From NCBI GenBank assembly GCA_018268355.1, contig JAFDWR010000005.1, positions 1-40,913 of the forward strand: a DNA stretch of 40,913 nt, written 5' to 3'. This document shows positions 8,009 through 16,886 of this stretch, piece by piece. A program made the translations under genes and the position numbers. How positions within the stretch are numbered: the stretch's first letter is position 1; each line of letters begins with the position of its first letter. The stretch comes from Armatimonadota bacterium (GTDB lineage Bacteria; Armatimonadota; Fimbriimonadia; Fimbriimonadales; Fimbriimonadaceae). Below the pieces are notes generated by a model. The model was not told the DNA's origin. It saw only the letters and a program-made list of their open reading frames with translations, and did no database searches.

Positions 8009-8862
8009 TTCTAAAGTCGATCAACTACTGGTCCTATCCCGGCGGCCTCGAAGGCAAGCTGCCCGTCCGCGATTTCCTGCGGCTCGCGAAGTCGCATGGA
8101 TTCGATGCGGTCGAGCTTTGCGTGGGTGGCGAAGGCGACCTGACGACCGCGACCACCGAGGCGCAGTGCCGCGACTTCTTGTCGATGGCCGACGAAATCG
8201 GCATCAAGGTCGCGAGCGTCGCGAGCGGACTCTACTGGGGCCACGCCCTCGGTGATGCCGACCCCGCCTCGCGCTCGCAAGCCGCCCAAGAGCTGGAAGC
8301 GATGCTCCACATCACGAAGTGGCTCGGCTGTCGTACGCTCCTGACCATTCCCGGCGCGGTGCAGGTCTTCTTCCTGCCGGATCGACCGGTTCAGCCGTAC
8401 CAAGAAGTCGAGAACTTCGCGCGGGAAGGGCTGAAGGCCGCCGCGAAGACCGCCGAGTCGCTCGGCGTGCGCATGGGCATCGAAAACGTTTGGAACAAGT
8501 TCCTCCTCAGCCCGAGCGAGATGGCTTCGTTCCTCGATTCGATTGGAAGCCCGGCGGTGGGTGCCTACCTCGACGTCGCGAACATCCTGCCTTACGGTTA
8601 TCCCGAGCATTGGCTCCGCCAACTCGGAAGCCGCATCTATGGCGTCCACTTCAAGGACTTCCGACGCGCGGTCGGCACGGTGGAGGGCTTTGTGGACCTC
8701 CTCGAGGGCGACGTGAACTGGCCGGAGGTTATGGCTGCGCTCGGCGAGATCGGCTATGACGGCCCGGTGGTGGCGGAGATGATTCCCACGTATGCGCACT
8801 ATCCGCTGGTCCGCTGCGCGAATGCGTCGCGGGCGATGGATGCAATTCTCGGCCGCGTTTGA
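8005..8862 (+). CDS. Sugar phosphate isomerase/epimerase (TIM-barrel, AP endonuclease 2 fold)
   Basis: This 285-residue protein belongs to the xylose-isomerase-like TIM-barrel superfamily. The four expected divalent-metal ligands are recognisable in order: Glu in MGIENVW, Asp in YLDVANI, His in GVHFKDF and Glu in VVAEMIP. The N-terminal LKSINYWSYPG and FDAVELCV strands are also typical. It overlaps the upstream dehydrogenase by four bases, and such pairs usually catabolise a polyol or keto-sugar by oxidation and isomerisation; the actual sugar is unknown. The stop codon lies in the loop of a 12-bp hairpin (8846-8875). Confidence 0.88.
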   Translation: MILKSINYWSYPGGLEGKLPVRDFLRLAKSHGFDAVELCVGGEGDLTTATTEAQCRDFLSMADEIGIKVASVASGLYWGHALGDADPASRSQAAQELEAMLHITKWLGCRTLLTIPGAVQVFFLPDRPVQPYQEVENFAREGLKAAAKTAESLGVRMGIENVWNKFLLSPSEMASFLDSIGSPAVGAYLDVANILPYGYPEHWLRQLGSRIYGVHFKDFRRAVGTVEGFVDLLEGDVNWPEVMAALGEIGYDGPVVAEMIPTYAHYPLVRCANASRAMDAILGRV

Positions 8863-8875
8863 TCGCGGCCGAGAA
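8846..8875 (+). terminator. Perfect hairpin across the isomerase stop codon
   Basis: TTCTCGGCCGCG (8846-8857) and CGCGGCCGAGAA (8864-8875) form a perfect 12-bp stem. The six-base loop holds the TGA stop. No T-run follows, so it may be a weak terminator or an mRNA 3' end stabiliser ahead of the small lipoprotein gene. Confidence 0.5.
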
Positions 8876-8907
8876 CCTCGCGTCATGGCATCTGAGTCTT
8901 TAGGATT

Positions 8908-9054
8908 ATGTGGAAGCGAATCCTTTCCATCGTGTGTCTCGCCGTCTTTGTTTGGGGCTGCGGAAAGCCGCTCGAAGAGAAGAGCAAGGAGAACCGGGAC
9001 ATCCAGCGCGAAAAGGCGAACCAGAAGCTCGACAAGGCTGCCGGTGACGAATAA
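8908..9054 (+). CDS. Small (48 aa) putative lipoprotein
   Basis: The ATG at 8908 follows TTTAGGA, and the frame runs 48 codons to TAA at 9052. The peptide starts MWKRILSIVCLAVFVWGCG, which is Lys/Arg then a hydrophobic helix then a Cys at position 18 that could be lipidated. A highly charged tail of about 30 residues (EEKSKENRDIQREKANQKLD) follows and is likely helical. The residue at -3 to the Cys is Val rather than Leu, so the lipobox is imperfect. It sits 22 bases upstream of the Na+/H+ antiporter and might be co-transcribed. Function is unknown. Confidence 0.6.
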   Translation: MWKRILSIVCLAVFVWGCGKPLEEKSKENRDIQREKANQKLDKAAGDE

Positions 9055-9076
9055 GTAAACTCCACGGTTCAGGCCT

Positions 9077-10249
9077 ATGACGGCAGAACGTGGAGTTATC
9101 TTGCTCGTGGTCATCATCGTCGTGGCGATGGTGGCTCGGAGGTTGCGCATCCCCTACACCGTGGGGCTTGTCCTCGCGGGCCTCGGCCTCGGCGCGACCG
9201 GGCAGTTCGCTGAACTGAGCCTGACCAAGGAGCTGATCTTTTCGTTCCTGCTCCCGCCCCTCGTGTTCGAGGCGGCGTTGTACATCCGGTGGTCCAAGCT
9301 GCGAAAGGACCTCGTTCCGATTGTCGTCTTCGGAACCATCGGGCTGCTCATCGCCACCTGCGTCGTCGCGTTTGGGCTGCATTGGACCCTGCAGTGGTCG
9401 CTGCCGGTTGCCTTCGTCTTTGCCACCCTCATTTCGGCCACCGACCCCGTCTCGGTAATCGCCTCGTTCCGAGAGGCAGGAGCAAAGGGTCGGGTCCCGC
9501 GACTGGTTGAAGCGGAAAGCCTCATGAATGACGGGACGGCGGCGGTCGCCTTTGCGATCGCCCTTGCCTGCGCCCAAAACATGGCCCCAACCCCAATCCA
9601 GGCGGTCGGCCAGTTCTTGCTCGTGGCTTTGGGCGGGATCGTCGTCGGCTTGGCCGTCGCGGGCGTGGGCATCCTGCTTGCCGGACGAACGAACGACTCG
9701 CTCGTCGAAATCGCGATCACCGTCGCGGTGGCGTATGGCTCTTTCCTCGCCGCCGAGCATTTTCACCTCAGCGGCATCCTCGCTGCCTCAGCCGCGGGGC
9801 TCCTGGTCGGCAACATTGGCAACATCGGCTCCTTCCACGACGAGCACCACTCGATGGTCACGACGTTCTGGGAGGTGGTCGCCTTCGCCTCGAACAGCAT
9901 CATCTTCCTGCTCATCGGGGTGAAGCAGGCTCAGGTTCCGCTCGGACAGTACGCCGGCAGCCTTGCCGTCGCGCTCGGATTGGTCTTGTTGGGCCGCGCG
10001 GTCTCGGTCTATGGGTGCGCGCTCGCCTTCCATCGAACGGGATGGAAGATTCCCGCGATCGGCCAGCACCTTTTGTTCTGGGGCGGTCTTCGGGGTGCGC
10101 TTGCTTTGGCGCTCGTCCTAGGCTTGCCCGAGGGCTTCCCCCAGCGCGACCAGCTCACGTCGATCTGCTTTGGCGTGGTGGTTTTCTCGGTCGTCGTGCA
10201 GGGCCTTTCGATTTCGCCGCTCGTGAAGCGGGCGGTCAACGCGGCCTAG
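9077..10249 (+). CDS. Na+/H+ antiporter, CPA1 (NhaP) type
   Basis: A 390-residue polytopic inner-membrane protein with about 12 hydrophobic segments. The CPA1 signature residues are present: Asp123 in [12 protein letters not shown] and Asn151-Asp152 in [15 protein letters not shown], the ND pair that binds Na+ or H+. The late block [16 protein letters not shown] is also typical. It exchanges cytosolic Na+ (or K+) for protons in pH and salt homeostasis. It is shorter than many NhaP proteins because the large cytoplasmic C-terminal domain is missing, so the usual regulatory tail is absent. A short charged lipoprotein-like gene precedes it. Confidence 0.92.
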   Translation: MTAERGVILLVVIIVVAMVARRLRIPYTVGLVLAGLGLGATGQFAELSLTKELIFSFLLPPLVFEAALYIRWSKLRKDLVPIVVFGTIGLLIATCVVAFGLHWTLQWSLPVAFVFATLISATDPVSVIASFREAGAKGRVPRLVEAESLMNDGTAAVAFAIALACAQNMAPTPIQAVGQFLLVALGGIVVGLAVAGVGILLAGRTNDSLVEIAITVAVAYGSFLAAEHFHLSGILAASAAGLLVGNIGNIGSFHDEHHSMVTTFWEVVAFASNSIIFLLIGVKQAQVPLGQYAGSLAVALGLVLLGRAVSVYGCALAFHRTGWKIPAIGQHLLFWGGLRGALALALVLGLPEGFPQRDQLTSICFGVVVFSVVVQGLSISPLVKRAVNAA

Positions 10250-10323
10250 GTGCATTCTTTCCTGCAATTCTGTTGCATTTCCGTAGAGGTTCAGAGTTCG
10301 TTGCACCGACAACTAGAACACTC

Positions 10324-12255
10324 ATGTCGAAATTTCAGGATTGGAAGCTGTCAGCCAAGGTCACGGCGGGACTTAGCGCTATGCTCCTGGCCGGTATCGC
10401 AGGCCAGATTTTTGCGTTTCGGGCGCGAGCAGAGGTCGCTGCTCGCCAGCAGAACGAGATTTATCCGCTGGCCAAAGTTCTCCAACTCCAAGCGGAGGCT
10501 GCGGAGGCTTCCGGGCGCATGGTGCTCCAGACCCGGCTTTACATTTCCGAGCCAACTGAGGCACGCAAGGCCGACAAGCTGAAGTGCGACGATCAGACCC
10601 AGGGCAAGCTGGGCGAAGCCGAAAAGCTTGCATCCGCGCTGCCCAATTCGGCCAAGCTCACCGAGGCCTTCACGGTCCTGAAGGATTTCGACGAGAAGAA
10701 TCTCGCTCCCCTCGAGGACGAGATCATGGGCTACGTCGACGCAAAGAAGCCGGAAAAGGCTGCCGAGGTCTTCTCTTCAAAGTATCAGCCGAAGCATGAC
10801 GAGTTCGGTGCCCTATCATCCAAGCTCGCCGAGATTGCCTCGGCCGAGATCAAGACACGATTCTCCGAGCTCGACGCTCTGTCGGCCAAGGCCAGCCTGT
10901 TTGGCTGGGTCAGCCTCGGATTGCTCCTGGCCGTCGCTGGGTTCGTCCGCCAGATCTTTGCAAAGTTCGTCTTGAAGCCTGCGGTCCAGCTCCAATCGGG
11001 CCTCGACCAACTTGAATCGGGCGACCTGACCGCAAAGGTTGAGCCGATGTCCTCCGACGAGATGGGCCAGATGGCGTTGAAGTTTAGCCAGAGCGCGGGC
11101 GCCCTCGGTGCGACGATCAGTGACGTCAACGCGGTCTCGATTTCGATCCAGAACTCGTTCAAGCAGAACGAAACGCTCATCAACTCGGCGAGTGGCCTTG
11201 CCACCGAGATTCAGGTTCAAGCCGACCAGTTTTTCCATTCTCTTGAGGAGGAGAAGGGTCTTCTTTCGGAGATGGAATCCATCGCCGAACAGGTCAACGA
11301 GGCGGTGAACCAAGTGGCGATGGGTGCCGAGAGCACCGCGAGTAGCGCAGAGCGAAGCGCGCAGGGCATGCACCTCGTTTCCGAGTCGGCGGGCCGACTG
11401 AGCGATCAGATCAGCACGGCGGCAACCAAGGCGATGTCGGCGGCGAAGGCGGGCAACGAGACGGGAGAGATTCTCGAGGATTCGCAGGCGTCGATGCGCC
11501 GGATCCAAACCGAGGCCGCCAGCGCTTCTGCCGAAATCGAGAGCTTCCAGGCGATGTCGGTCCAGATCGGCGAGATCGTTTCGACGATCCAGTCGATTGC
11601 CGAGCAGACCAACCTTCTCGCCCTGAACGCGGCGATCGAAGCGGCCCGCGCCGGCGAACAAGGTCGCGGCTTCGCTGTCGTCGCCGAAGAGGTGCGTAAG
11701 CTCGCCGAAAGGTCGGCTCAATCGGCCCAGGAGATTCGTGGCATCATCGACCAGACCCGCGAACGTGCCGAAAGCGCGATCTCGGTCATCCGAACCGCCA
11801 CCGATGCGATCGAAGAAGGCGCTCAGCTCTCCGAACGAGCCCACACTTCGGTGACGGGCATCCTTGAGGCGGTCGACTCCATCGCTGCTACGATGGAATC
11901 CAGCTTGAGCGAGGCGATGAACATCAGCAGCGCGATTGAAAATGCGCGTGGCGAAATCGAGACCATCGCGGCCGCTGCCGAAGAGTCGAGCGCATCCGCT
12001 GAAGAGATGGCCGCCTCGTCGCACGAGCTTCGACAGGTCATCCGCAAGGTGGCCACGACCGGCCAGGCCAACGCCAGCGTTGCCTCGCAGATGTCGGATG
12101 CCACGCTGGAACAGGTTCGAATGCTGTCAGAGGTCATCGCCGCTCTCGGCGAGACCGGAACGGCGGTTTCCGACCTCCAGCGAAAGCTGGCGCACTTCAA
12201 AACGGGTTCGGGTTCCGGACTTTCGGTCGTCAGCTACGACCGAGCCGCTGCCTAA
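10324..12255 (+). CDS. Methyl-accepting chemotaxis protein
   Basis: A 643-residue transmembrane chemoreceptor from the ATG at 10324; longer in-frame starts overlap the antiporter gene and lack a membrane-helix rationale. TM1 lies at about residues 13-32, followed by a helical periplasmic sensor of about 150 residues, probably a four-helix bundle. TM2 ([16 protein letters not shown]) lies near 194-210 and a HAMP linker follows ([21 protein letters not shown]). The signalling hairpin tip is well conserved near residues 425-460 ([20 protein letters not shown], then [18 protein letters not shown]). It signals to CheA/CheW, possibly for pilus-driven motility given the pil genes downstream. No CheB/CheR-docking pentapeptide is seen at the C-terminus. 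The ligand is unknown. Confidence 0.95.
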   Translation: MSKFQDWKLSAKVTAGLSAMLLAGIAGQIFAFRARAEVAARQQNEIYPLAKVLQLQAEAAEASGRMVLQTRLYISEPTEARKADKLKCDDQTQGKLGEAEKLASALPNSAKLTEAFTVLKDFDEKNLAPLEDEIMGYVDAKKPEKAAEVFSSKYQPKHDEFGALSSKLAEIASAEIKTRFSELDALSAKASLFGWVSLGLLLAVAGFVRQIFAKFVLKPAVQLQSGLDQLESGDLTAKVEPMSSDEMGQMALKFSQSAGALGATISDVNAVSISIQNSFKQNETLINSASGLATEIQVQADQFFHSLEEEKGLLSEMESIAEQVNEAVNQVAMGAESTASSAERSAQGMHLVSESAGRLSDQISTAATKAMSAAKAGNETGEILEDSQASMRRIQTEAASASAEIESFQAMSVQIGEIVSTIQSIAEQTNLLALNAAIEAARAGEQGRGFAVVAEEVRKLAERSAQSAQEIRGIIDQTRERAESAISVIRTATDAIEEGAQLSERAHTSVTGILEAVDSIAATMESSLSEAMNISSAIENARGEIETIAAAAEESSASAEEMAASSHELRQVIRKVATTGQANASVASQMSDATLEQVRMLSEVIAALGETGTAVSDLQRKLAHFKTGSGSGLSVVSYDRAAA

Positions 12256-12271
12256 CGCAGAGCGACCGAAG

Positions 12272-12307
12272 GACGTCCCGAGCCACTTCCGGCTTGGGGC
12301 GTCTTTT
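12272..12307 (+). terminator. Rho-independent terminator of the chemoreceptor gene
   Basis: GACGTCCCGAGCC (12272-12284) and GGCTTGGGGCGTC (12291-12303) form a 13-bp stem with two G-U pairs and a six-base loop. TTTT follows. Confidence 0.8.
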
Positions 12308-12318
12308 GTCTTTTTGGG

Positions 12319-12324
12319 GATACT
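12319..12324 (+). promoter_or_regulatory. -10-like element of the lactonase gene
   Basis: GATACT ends six bases before the GTG start at 12331, so transcription would begin at about the start codon. No -35 element is evident. It supports a leaderless mRNA. Confidence 0.4.
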
Positions 12325-12330
12325 GCATTC

Positions 12331-13269
12331 GTGCGATTTGCAACGGGTTGCTACACAGGGCAAGGCAAGGGGACCGGCGTCACCGAATGGACGCTCGACC
12401 CCCAAAGTGGCGCGGTCCAACTCGTACGAACCACACCTGTCGAGAGTCCGTCCTGGATCGCACCCCATGAAGGCGAGATATGGGCGCTCACCGAAGACGG
12501 CGCGCCCCACGCCAAGATCACGAGAATCCGCGAGGGACAAATTCGCGGCACTTTTGAACTCGCCATCGGCCAAGGCTGCTGCCACTTCTCGTTCGTGAAG
12601 GGCACGCTTTGCGCCGCGAGCTATGGCGGCGGCAAGGCGCAGGTCGGGCCTCACGTGTTCGCGTTCACGGGTCGCGGGCCGGTTAGTGGCCGGCAGTCAA
12701 GCTCCCACCTCCACCAGGCGCTCCCACTCTTGGGCGGCACCGCCGTCCTCTTCACCGACCTCGGTGGCGACGAGCTGATCCAAGTGGACCTCGCCCCGGG
12801 CGAAATCACGGGCAGGCTGAAGCTCCCGGCAGGGACGGGGCCGAGGCATGCGCTCCAGATTTCGGAGGCTGAACTGCTCGTTCTCGGCGAGATGGATGGC
12901 GCGGTTCACCGCGTCCGGCTCGAACCGACCGGCCCGAAGGAAGTCCTCGCGACCGCGGTTGGATTTCCCGACCTCCAAGCCCCCGGCGCAGCGGCAAGCG
13001 CGATTAAGCACGCTCCGGAAGCAGGATTCGTCGTCGTTGCCGAACGCGCCAAGCACCGTCTTCGATGGGTTCGATCGGCTGACCTCGAAATGGGGAAGGT
13101 GGTCAACCTCGCCGGGGAGGGGCCGCGCGACTTCAGCTTTTCGCCCGACGGCAAGTGGCTGATCGTTGCCTGCCAGAAGTCGAACGAGCTGCTCGTTTAC
13201 ACTGGCGGGGGCGAGTTTTTGCACCACGTCCCGACCGGCGCGCCGACCTGCGTCGCCTTCCTCGATTAG
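12331..13269 (+). CDS. Lactonase-family beta-propeller (6-phosphogluconolactonase-like)
   Basis: The 312-residue protein begins at a GTG and matches the lactonase family with a seven-bladed beta-propeller. Visible family features are an N-terminal CYTGQGKGTGVTEWTLD, the repeated blade pattern, HLHQALPL and LFTDLGGDELIQVDL, GTGPRHALQ, and the last-blade motif GPRDFSFSPDGKWLIVACQ. The likely reaction is hydrolysis of 6-phosphogluconolactone, but members can act on other lactones. A signal peptide is absent. The start is supported by a -10-like GATACT six bases upstream. It converges on hemW, and the two stop codons interlock. Confidence 0.85.
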   Translation: MRFATGCYTGQGKGTGVTEWTLDPQSGAVQLVRTTPVESPSWIAPHEGEIWALTEDGAPHAKITRIREGQIRGTFELAIGQGCCHFSFVKGTLCAASYGGGKAQVGPHVFAFTGRGPVSGRQSSSHLHQALPLLGGTAVLFTDLGGDELIQVDLAPGEITGRLKLPAGTGPRHALQISEAELLVLGEMDGAVHRVRLEPTGPKEVLATAVGFPDLQAPGAAASAIKHAPEAGFVVVAERAKHRLRWVRSADLEMGKVVNLAGEGPRDFSFSPDGKWLIVACQKSNELLVYTGGGEFLHHVPTGAPTCVAFLD

Positions 13270-14360
13270 ATCAGTTCCAGCGCGACTTCGCTGCAGAAGT
13301 GACGGCCTTCACTCGTCAACCGGACGCGGTCCTCAGTCCACTCCACCCAGCCTCGGCGGGCTAGCTCGGCCAGCTTGTCAGGGTCAAGGCCATCGGTCGG
13401 GAGCCCTTCGTTGAGCCTCAGGCCCAGCATGATCCGTTCGGTGCGGCGCGACTCCTCGGAGATCGGTTCGGCGTCAAATCGCAGTTCGCTGCCGGCTTGA
13501 ACCGCCTCCACATAGCCTCGCGGGTGCTTCACATTGGTCCCGCGGACGCCGCCGAGGCAAGCCACCGCACCGGGGCCATAGCCCGCGTAGTCCTCGTGAT
13601 GCCAATAGCAGAGGTTGTGGGCGCACTCCTTGCCCGGCAGGGCGAAGTTGGAAATCTCGTATTGGACGAAGCCCGCCGCTGCGGTCTCGGCGAGGCAATG
13701 ATCGTACATCGCAACTTGCGCCTCATCGTCAGGCAACTCAAGCTGCCCGCGCAGGTGCTTCTTGTAGAAGGTCGTGTTCGGCTCGATCGTCAGGCAGTAA
13801 AGCGAGATGTGGTCGGGCTTCAAGGCGAGGGCGCGCTCAAGGTTCTGCGTCCACGCGTCAAAGCTCTGCCGGGGTAGGGCGAACATGAGGTCGAGGTTCA
13901 CGTTGTCGAAGCCCGCGTTCCGGGCGGTATGGAAGGCGCGCACGATCTCTTCCGACGAATGCACGCGCTCGAGCATCCGAAGGTCGGAGTCGACAAAGCT
14001 CTGCGCGCCCAGGGAGAGTCGGTTAAACCCCGCCGACCGCATCGCGGCAAACTTCTCCGCGTCGGCGGTGCCAGGGTTCGACTCGCTCGTGATCTCTGCC
14101 CCGGCCACCGGCGGATGAGCAGTGACGACGGCCTCGAAGAGCCGCAGGAGCAGATGGGTGGGGAGATAGGTCGGCGTTCCGCCGCCAAAGAAGATCGTCT
14201 TCGCTGGAGTGCCCTTGATCGGCGACCGCTCGATCTCGGCGATCATCGCCCCGATGACCTCGTCCATGATCTCGCCCTGCATGGCAAACGAGTTGAAGTC
14301 GCAGTAGCCACACTTTGAGGGGCAAAAAGGGGTGTGGACGTAAATAGCGAGGGGCGTCAT
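13266..14360 (-). CDS. hemW: Radical SAM haem chaperone HemW
   Basis: This protein has 364 residues from the ATG at 14360 (an alternative ATG at 14384 adds eight residues). The radical-SAM cluster motif is at the N-terminus: Cys13, Cys17 and Cys20 in FCPSKCGYCDF, the CxxxCxxC of HemN/HemW. GGGTPTYLP follows and binds SAM. HemW-type proteins lack the extra N-terminal region of coproporphyrinogen dehydrogenase HemN and act in haem insertion. Here the chain starts right at YVHTPFCPSKC, so HemW is the better call. The ribosome-binding site GAGGGG and the ATG both lie in a 10-bp hairpin (14349-14372). The thioredoxin-fold gene lies 37 bases upstream on the same strand. Confidence 0.9.
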   Translation of the reverse strand: MTPLAIYVHTPFCPSKCGYCDFNSFAMQGEIMDEVIGAMIAEIERSPIKGTPAKTIFFGGGTPTYLPTHLLLRLFEAVVTAHPPVAGAEITSESNPGTADAEKFAAMRSAGFNRLSLGAQSFVDSDLRMLERVHSSEEIVRAFHTARNAGFDNVNLDLMFALPRQSFDAWTQNLERALALKPDHISLYCLTIEPNTTFYKKHLRGQLELPDDEAQVAMYDHCLAETAAAGFVQYEISNFALPGKECAHNLCYWHHEDYAGYGPGAVACLGGVRGTNVKHPRGYVEAVQAGSELRFDAEPISEESRRTERIMLGLRLNEGLPTDGLDPDKLAELARRGWVEWTEDRVRLTSEGRHFCSEVALELI

Positions 14361-14372
14361 TCGACGCCCCTC
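14349..14372 (-). promoter_or_regulatory. Hairpin enclosing the hemW ribosome-binding site and start codon
   Basis: In the mRNA GAGGGGCGTC and GACGCCCCTC pair perfectly over 10 bp with loop GAAT. The 5' arm holds the Shine-Dalgarno sequence, and the ATG straddles the loop and 3' arm. It may limit hemW translation, or end transcripts of the upstream thioredoxin-fold gene, though there is no T-run. Confidence 0.5.
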
Positions 14373-14397
14373 ATTGTTGCGCATTTCTGCGATGGGC

Positions 14398-15459
14398 TCA
14401 GCCCTTCTTGTACATGTCGAGCCGGCTTTGGAGGTCCTTCACGAGCTCTTCCTGGCCCTTCATCTTCTTGGCGAGGTCAACTGCCTTGGTCTGGGCGGCA
14501 AGGGCCTCGGCCTTCATGCCGTTCTTCCAGAGAGCGAGCGCATAGGTGTCTAGCACCATCGCGTTTTCACCCTTCGTGAGTTCGTTGGCTCGGGTTGCGA
14601 TCTTCAGCGCGACCTTGGGGTCGGCAGACTTGTTGTTGCTATCGGGGTCGATGAGCGTCCAAGCAAGGGTGTTCAGCTCCATGCCGTTGTCCCAGAAGTG
14701 CTGGGCGAGCTCGTTGGCGACGTTGTTTTGGCGGGCGTCACCGTTGGAGCACATGATCTGGAGCAGGCTCGGCATGAGCATCCACTTGTAAGCAGGCTTG
14801 TCCTTGATGACCTTCTCGAGTTCCGACGTGGCTCCGTCCATGTCGCCGTTCTTGATCGCGGTGTTGAAGTCCTTCAGCAGGCCGGAAAGTTCCTTTTGGG
14901 CCTTCGCTTCGAGTTCTGCCTGCTTGCGCTCCTCGTCAAGGGCCTTCTTGGCCTTGGCGACGTCATAGGTGCCCTTGAGAACCTGGTCGATCGTCTCTTC
15001 GAGGCCTGCCATCGGGTGGCCAATCCAGATCACCTTGCCATCCTTCACGAGGAAGGAGGCGGGGATGCCGTTCTGACCTGCGGCTTCCATCCACTGCTTG
15101 GTCATGTACTTCGCGTCGCCGTCAAACGAGACGTTGTAGTCCATTGTCGCGCCCATTTCGGCCACGAACTTCTTGACTTGGCCAAGCTGGTCCTTTCCGT
15201 TCTCCCAAACCGAAACGCCGGTGAAGTCGACCTTGCCCTTGTATTTCTTGGCAAGCTGGGTGAGGTGGGGGATGCTCTGTCGGCACGGGCCGCACCAGGT
15301 CGCCCAGAACTCAACGACGTGGAGTCCTTTCGAAAGGTTGACCGCCTTTCCTTTCACCACATTGGCGACTTTGAGGGCGGGAGCAGTGCTGCCGATCGTG
15401 AGATCAGCGTGGGCCACGGAGAACGCGGCGAGAGTTGCAAGGCAGAAAATGCGCTTCAT
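14398..15459 (-). CDS. Exported thioredoxin-fold (TlpA/ResA-like) protein with helical C-terminal domain
   Basis: A 353-residue protein. Residues 1-18 are a signal peptide (cleavage near AHA-DL). Residues 20-165 form a TlpA/AhpC-TSA-type thioredoxin domain with the redox motif WCGPC (Cys56, Cys59) in HVVEFWATWCGPCRQSIP and a cis-proline at 133 (NGIPASFLVKDGK). The remaining 190 residues are Lys/Glu-rich helices, first coiled-coil-like (AKKALDEERKQAELEAKAQK) and then TPR-like (LDTYALALWKNGMKAEALAA). Periplasmic relatives reduce disulphides, for example in cytochrome c maturation. The helical part may bind a partner. It lies just upstream of hemW on the same strand; a shared haem-related role is possible but not shown. 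Confidence 0.88.
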   Translation of the reverse strand: MKRIFCLATLAAFSVAHADLTIGSTAPALKVANVVKGKAVNLSKGLHVVEFWATWCGPCRQSIPHLTQLAKKYKGKVDFTGVSVWENGKDQLGQVKKFVAEMGATMDYNVSFDGDAKYMTKQWMEAAGQNGIPASFLVKDGKVIWIGHPMAGLEETIDQVLKGTYDVAKAKKALDEERKQAELEAKAQKELSGLLKDFNTAIKNGDMDGATSELEKVIKDKPAYKWMLMPSLLQIMCSNGDARQNNVANELAQHFWDNGMELNTLAWTLIDPDSNNKSADPKVALKIATRANELTKGENAMVLDTYALALWKNGMKAEALAAQTKAVDLAKKMKGQEELVKDLQSRLDMYKKG

Positions 15460-15552
15460 GGTAGTTACACTGTATTACATTCACGAGACGAGCCGCAGTT
15501 CCGTCGATTTTGGCGAGTGAACACGGCAAGGGTCCATAATAAGGAGTCTGCA

Positions 15553-15900
15553 ATGTACGCCTTAAACTTTTATTCCGACCTTTATGGAGACGTGCTCCGC
15601 AACCATCGCAAGTCGGTGACGATCCGGCTTGGTGATAAGACGGACAAGTACGACGCCGGCCACCTGGTTTGGATTACAGTTGGGCAACGCTTCGCCCGGC
15701 GCCAGAAGCTCTACACCGCGGTCCTCGACCGTGTTGAGGTCAAGAAGATCGCCGAGCTCACGCCCCGCGACATCGAGCGCGAAAATCCTGAGTTCCGAAA
15801 CCAGGACGACGTGATCGAGATGCTGAGCCGCATCTACGGCGAGCTCATCACGCCCGAGCACCACGTCACCGTGATCTACTTCTCGCGCGTCGACGATTAA
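15553..15900 (+). CDS. Small ASCH/PUA-like protein
   Basis: This 115-residue cytosolic protein starts at the ATG at 15553, which follows AAGGAG. The sequence HRKSVTIRLGDKTDKYDAGH and VWITVGQR near the N-terminus, then LYTAVLDRVEVKKIAELTPRD and DVIEMLSRIYG, resembles the ASCH superfamily, a PUA-like beta-barrel thought to bind RNA or modified nucleotides. The closing VTVIYFSRVDD strand fits. Assignment rests on pattern, not a search. It converges on thyX with interlocking stops (TTAA, 15897-15900). Whether it regulates nucleotide metabolism is unknown. Confidence 0.7.
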   Translation: MYALNFYSDLYGDVLRNHRKSVTIRLGDKTDKYDAGHLVWITVGQRFARRQKLYTAVLDRVEVKKIAELTPRDIERENPEFRNQDDVIEMLSRIYGELITPEHHVTVIYFSRVDD

Positions 15901-16778
15901 CCCGGGGTGGGCAGGCTCGGCTCCGCCGCGGGCTCGCCCGCAACGCTGCTCTGTAGCTTGGCCATCTTCTCGGCAAAGATCGTTGCGTTCCTGCCTTCAA
16001 GCTGGCTTTCTTCGCCGCGGAGCATCCTCGCGAGCGCCTCAAGTTCTGACCGCGAGAACGTGATCGAACCCAGAATGTGCTCTTCAAACGCCTCGTAGGC
16101 GAGGGGGGCGACCGCCTTCGCGCATTGCGCCAGAGCTTCCGCAAAGACGCGAATCTCGTATTGGGCGTGGGGGTCGAGCCGCAGCCGGATGAAGTGGAAG
16201 AGGTTGTGGAGGTCGATCTGCCAATACCACTCGGTGTAGAGCGAGAGGGGCAGGTTCACCCGCGCGAGCTCGCGGGCGACATTCTTTTCGAGCAGGCTCT
16301 CATAGTTCCGGTAGATCGCCTTCTGCTCTTCTTCGAACTGCTGGATGACCGCCATCGCCTCGTCGAAGTCGAGGGTCTCGTCGCTCCGGCCCTGCTTGTT
16401 GTTCTTCGATTGGAACCGAATCTGGGCCGGATTGGGGACGTAAAACTCGTCCTTCATCACCGAGTAGCGGCCGGAGATTTCGTTGAGCCGCGCGGTGCGG
16501 TGGCGCACCCACTGCCGCGCGATGAAGATCGGCATCTTGGTGTGGAAGGTGAGCTGCACCTGCTCGAACGGGCTGGTGTGCCAGTTCCGCATCAGGTAGT
16601 GGATGAGGCCACGGTCTTCGCGGACCGTCTTCGTGCCCGCGCCATAGCTCACCCGCGCGGATTGGACGATGCGCTCGTCGCCGCCCATGTAGTCGACCAT
16701 GCGGACAAAACCCTTGTCGAGAACGGGGATTGGATGGTCGATGAGGGCTTCGGCCTCGGGGACGACGGTGCGCGCCAT
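15897..16778 (-). CDS. thyX: FAD-dependent thymidylate synthase ThyX
   Basis: This 293-residue enzyme makes dTMP from dUMP using methylene-tetrahydrofolate, NADPH and FAD in the cytosol. The ThyX motif is at 92-104, RHRTARLNEISGR, matching RHRxxSxNxxSxR except that the first Ser is Arg97. Nearby blocks ARVSYGAGTK and MRNWHTSPFEQVQLTFH are also typical, as is the RLRLDPHAQYEIR segment that supplies FAD/dUMP contacts. An acidic, Ala/Pro-rich tail is extra. The ATG at 16778 is chosen over an in-frame TTG six bases upstream because a -10-like TATTCT ends seven bases before the ATG. No Shine-Dalgarno sequence is seen. Confidence 0.95.
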   Translation of the reverse strand: MARTVVPEAEALIDHPIPVLDKGFVRMVDYMGGDERIVQSARVSYGAGTKTVREDRGLIHYLMRNWHTSPFEQVQLTFHTKMPIFIARQWVRHRTARLNEISGRYSVMKDEFYVPNPAQIRFQSKNNKQGRSDETLDFDEAMAVIQQFEEEQKAIYRNYESLLEKNVARELARVNLPLSLYTEWYWQIDLHNLFHFIRLRLDPHAQYEIRVFAEALAQCAKAVAPLAYEAFEEHILGSITFSRSELEALARMLRGEESQLEGRNATIFAEKMAKLQSSVAGEPAAEPSLPTPG

Positions 16779-16785
16779 GCCCAAA

Positions 16786-16791
16786 AGAATA
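16786..16791 (-). promoter_or_regulatory. -10-like element of thyX
   Basis: TATTCT on the minus strand ends seven bases before the thyX ATG, placing the transcription start at about the start codon. No -35 match is evident. Confidence 0.4.
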
Positions 16792-16886
16792 CCGATTTGT
16801 CCGGCCTTAGACTGGCCTTAACGTTCGCGTGCTTACATAGACACAAGCCATGAGCAGCGAATTGTGGCGATGATAGGGAAGAGCTC

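Noticed and set aside
10015-10323. Longer in-frame N-terminus for the chemoreceptor
   Set aside because: It would overlap the antiporter gene by more than 200 bases and put a charged stretch before TM1; the ATG at 10324 gives a normal receptor.
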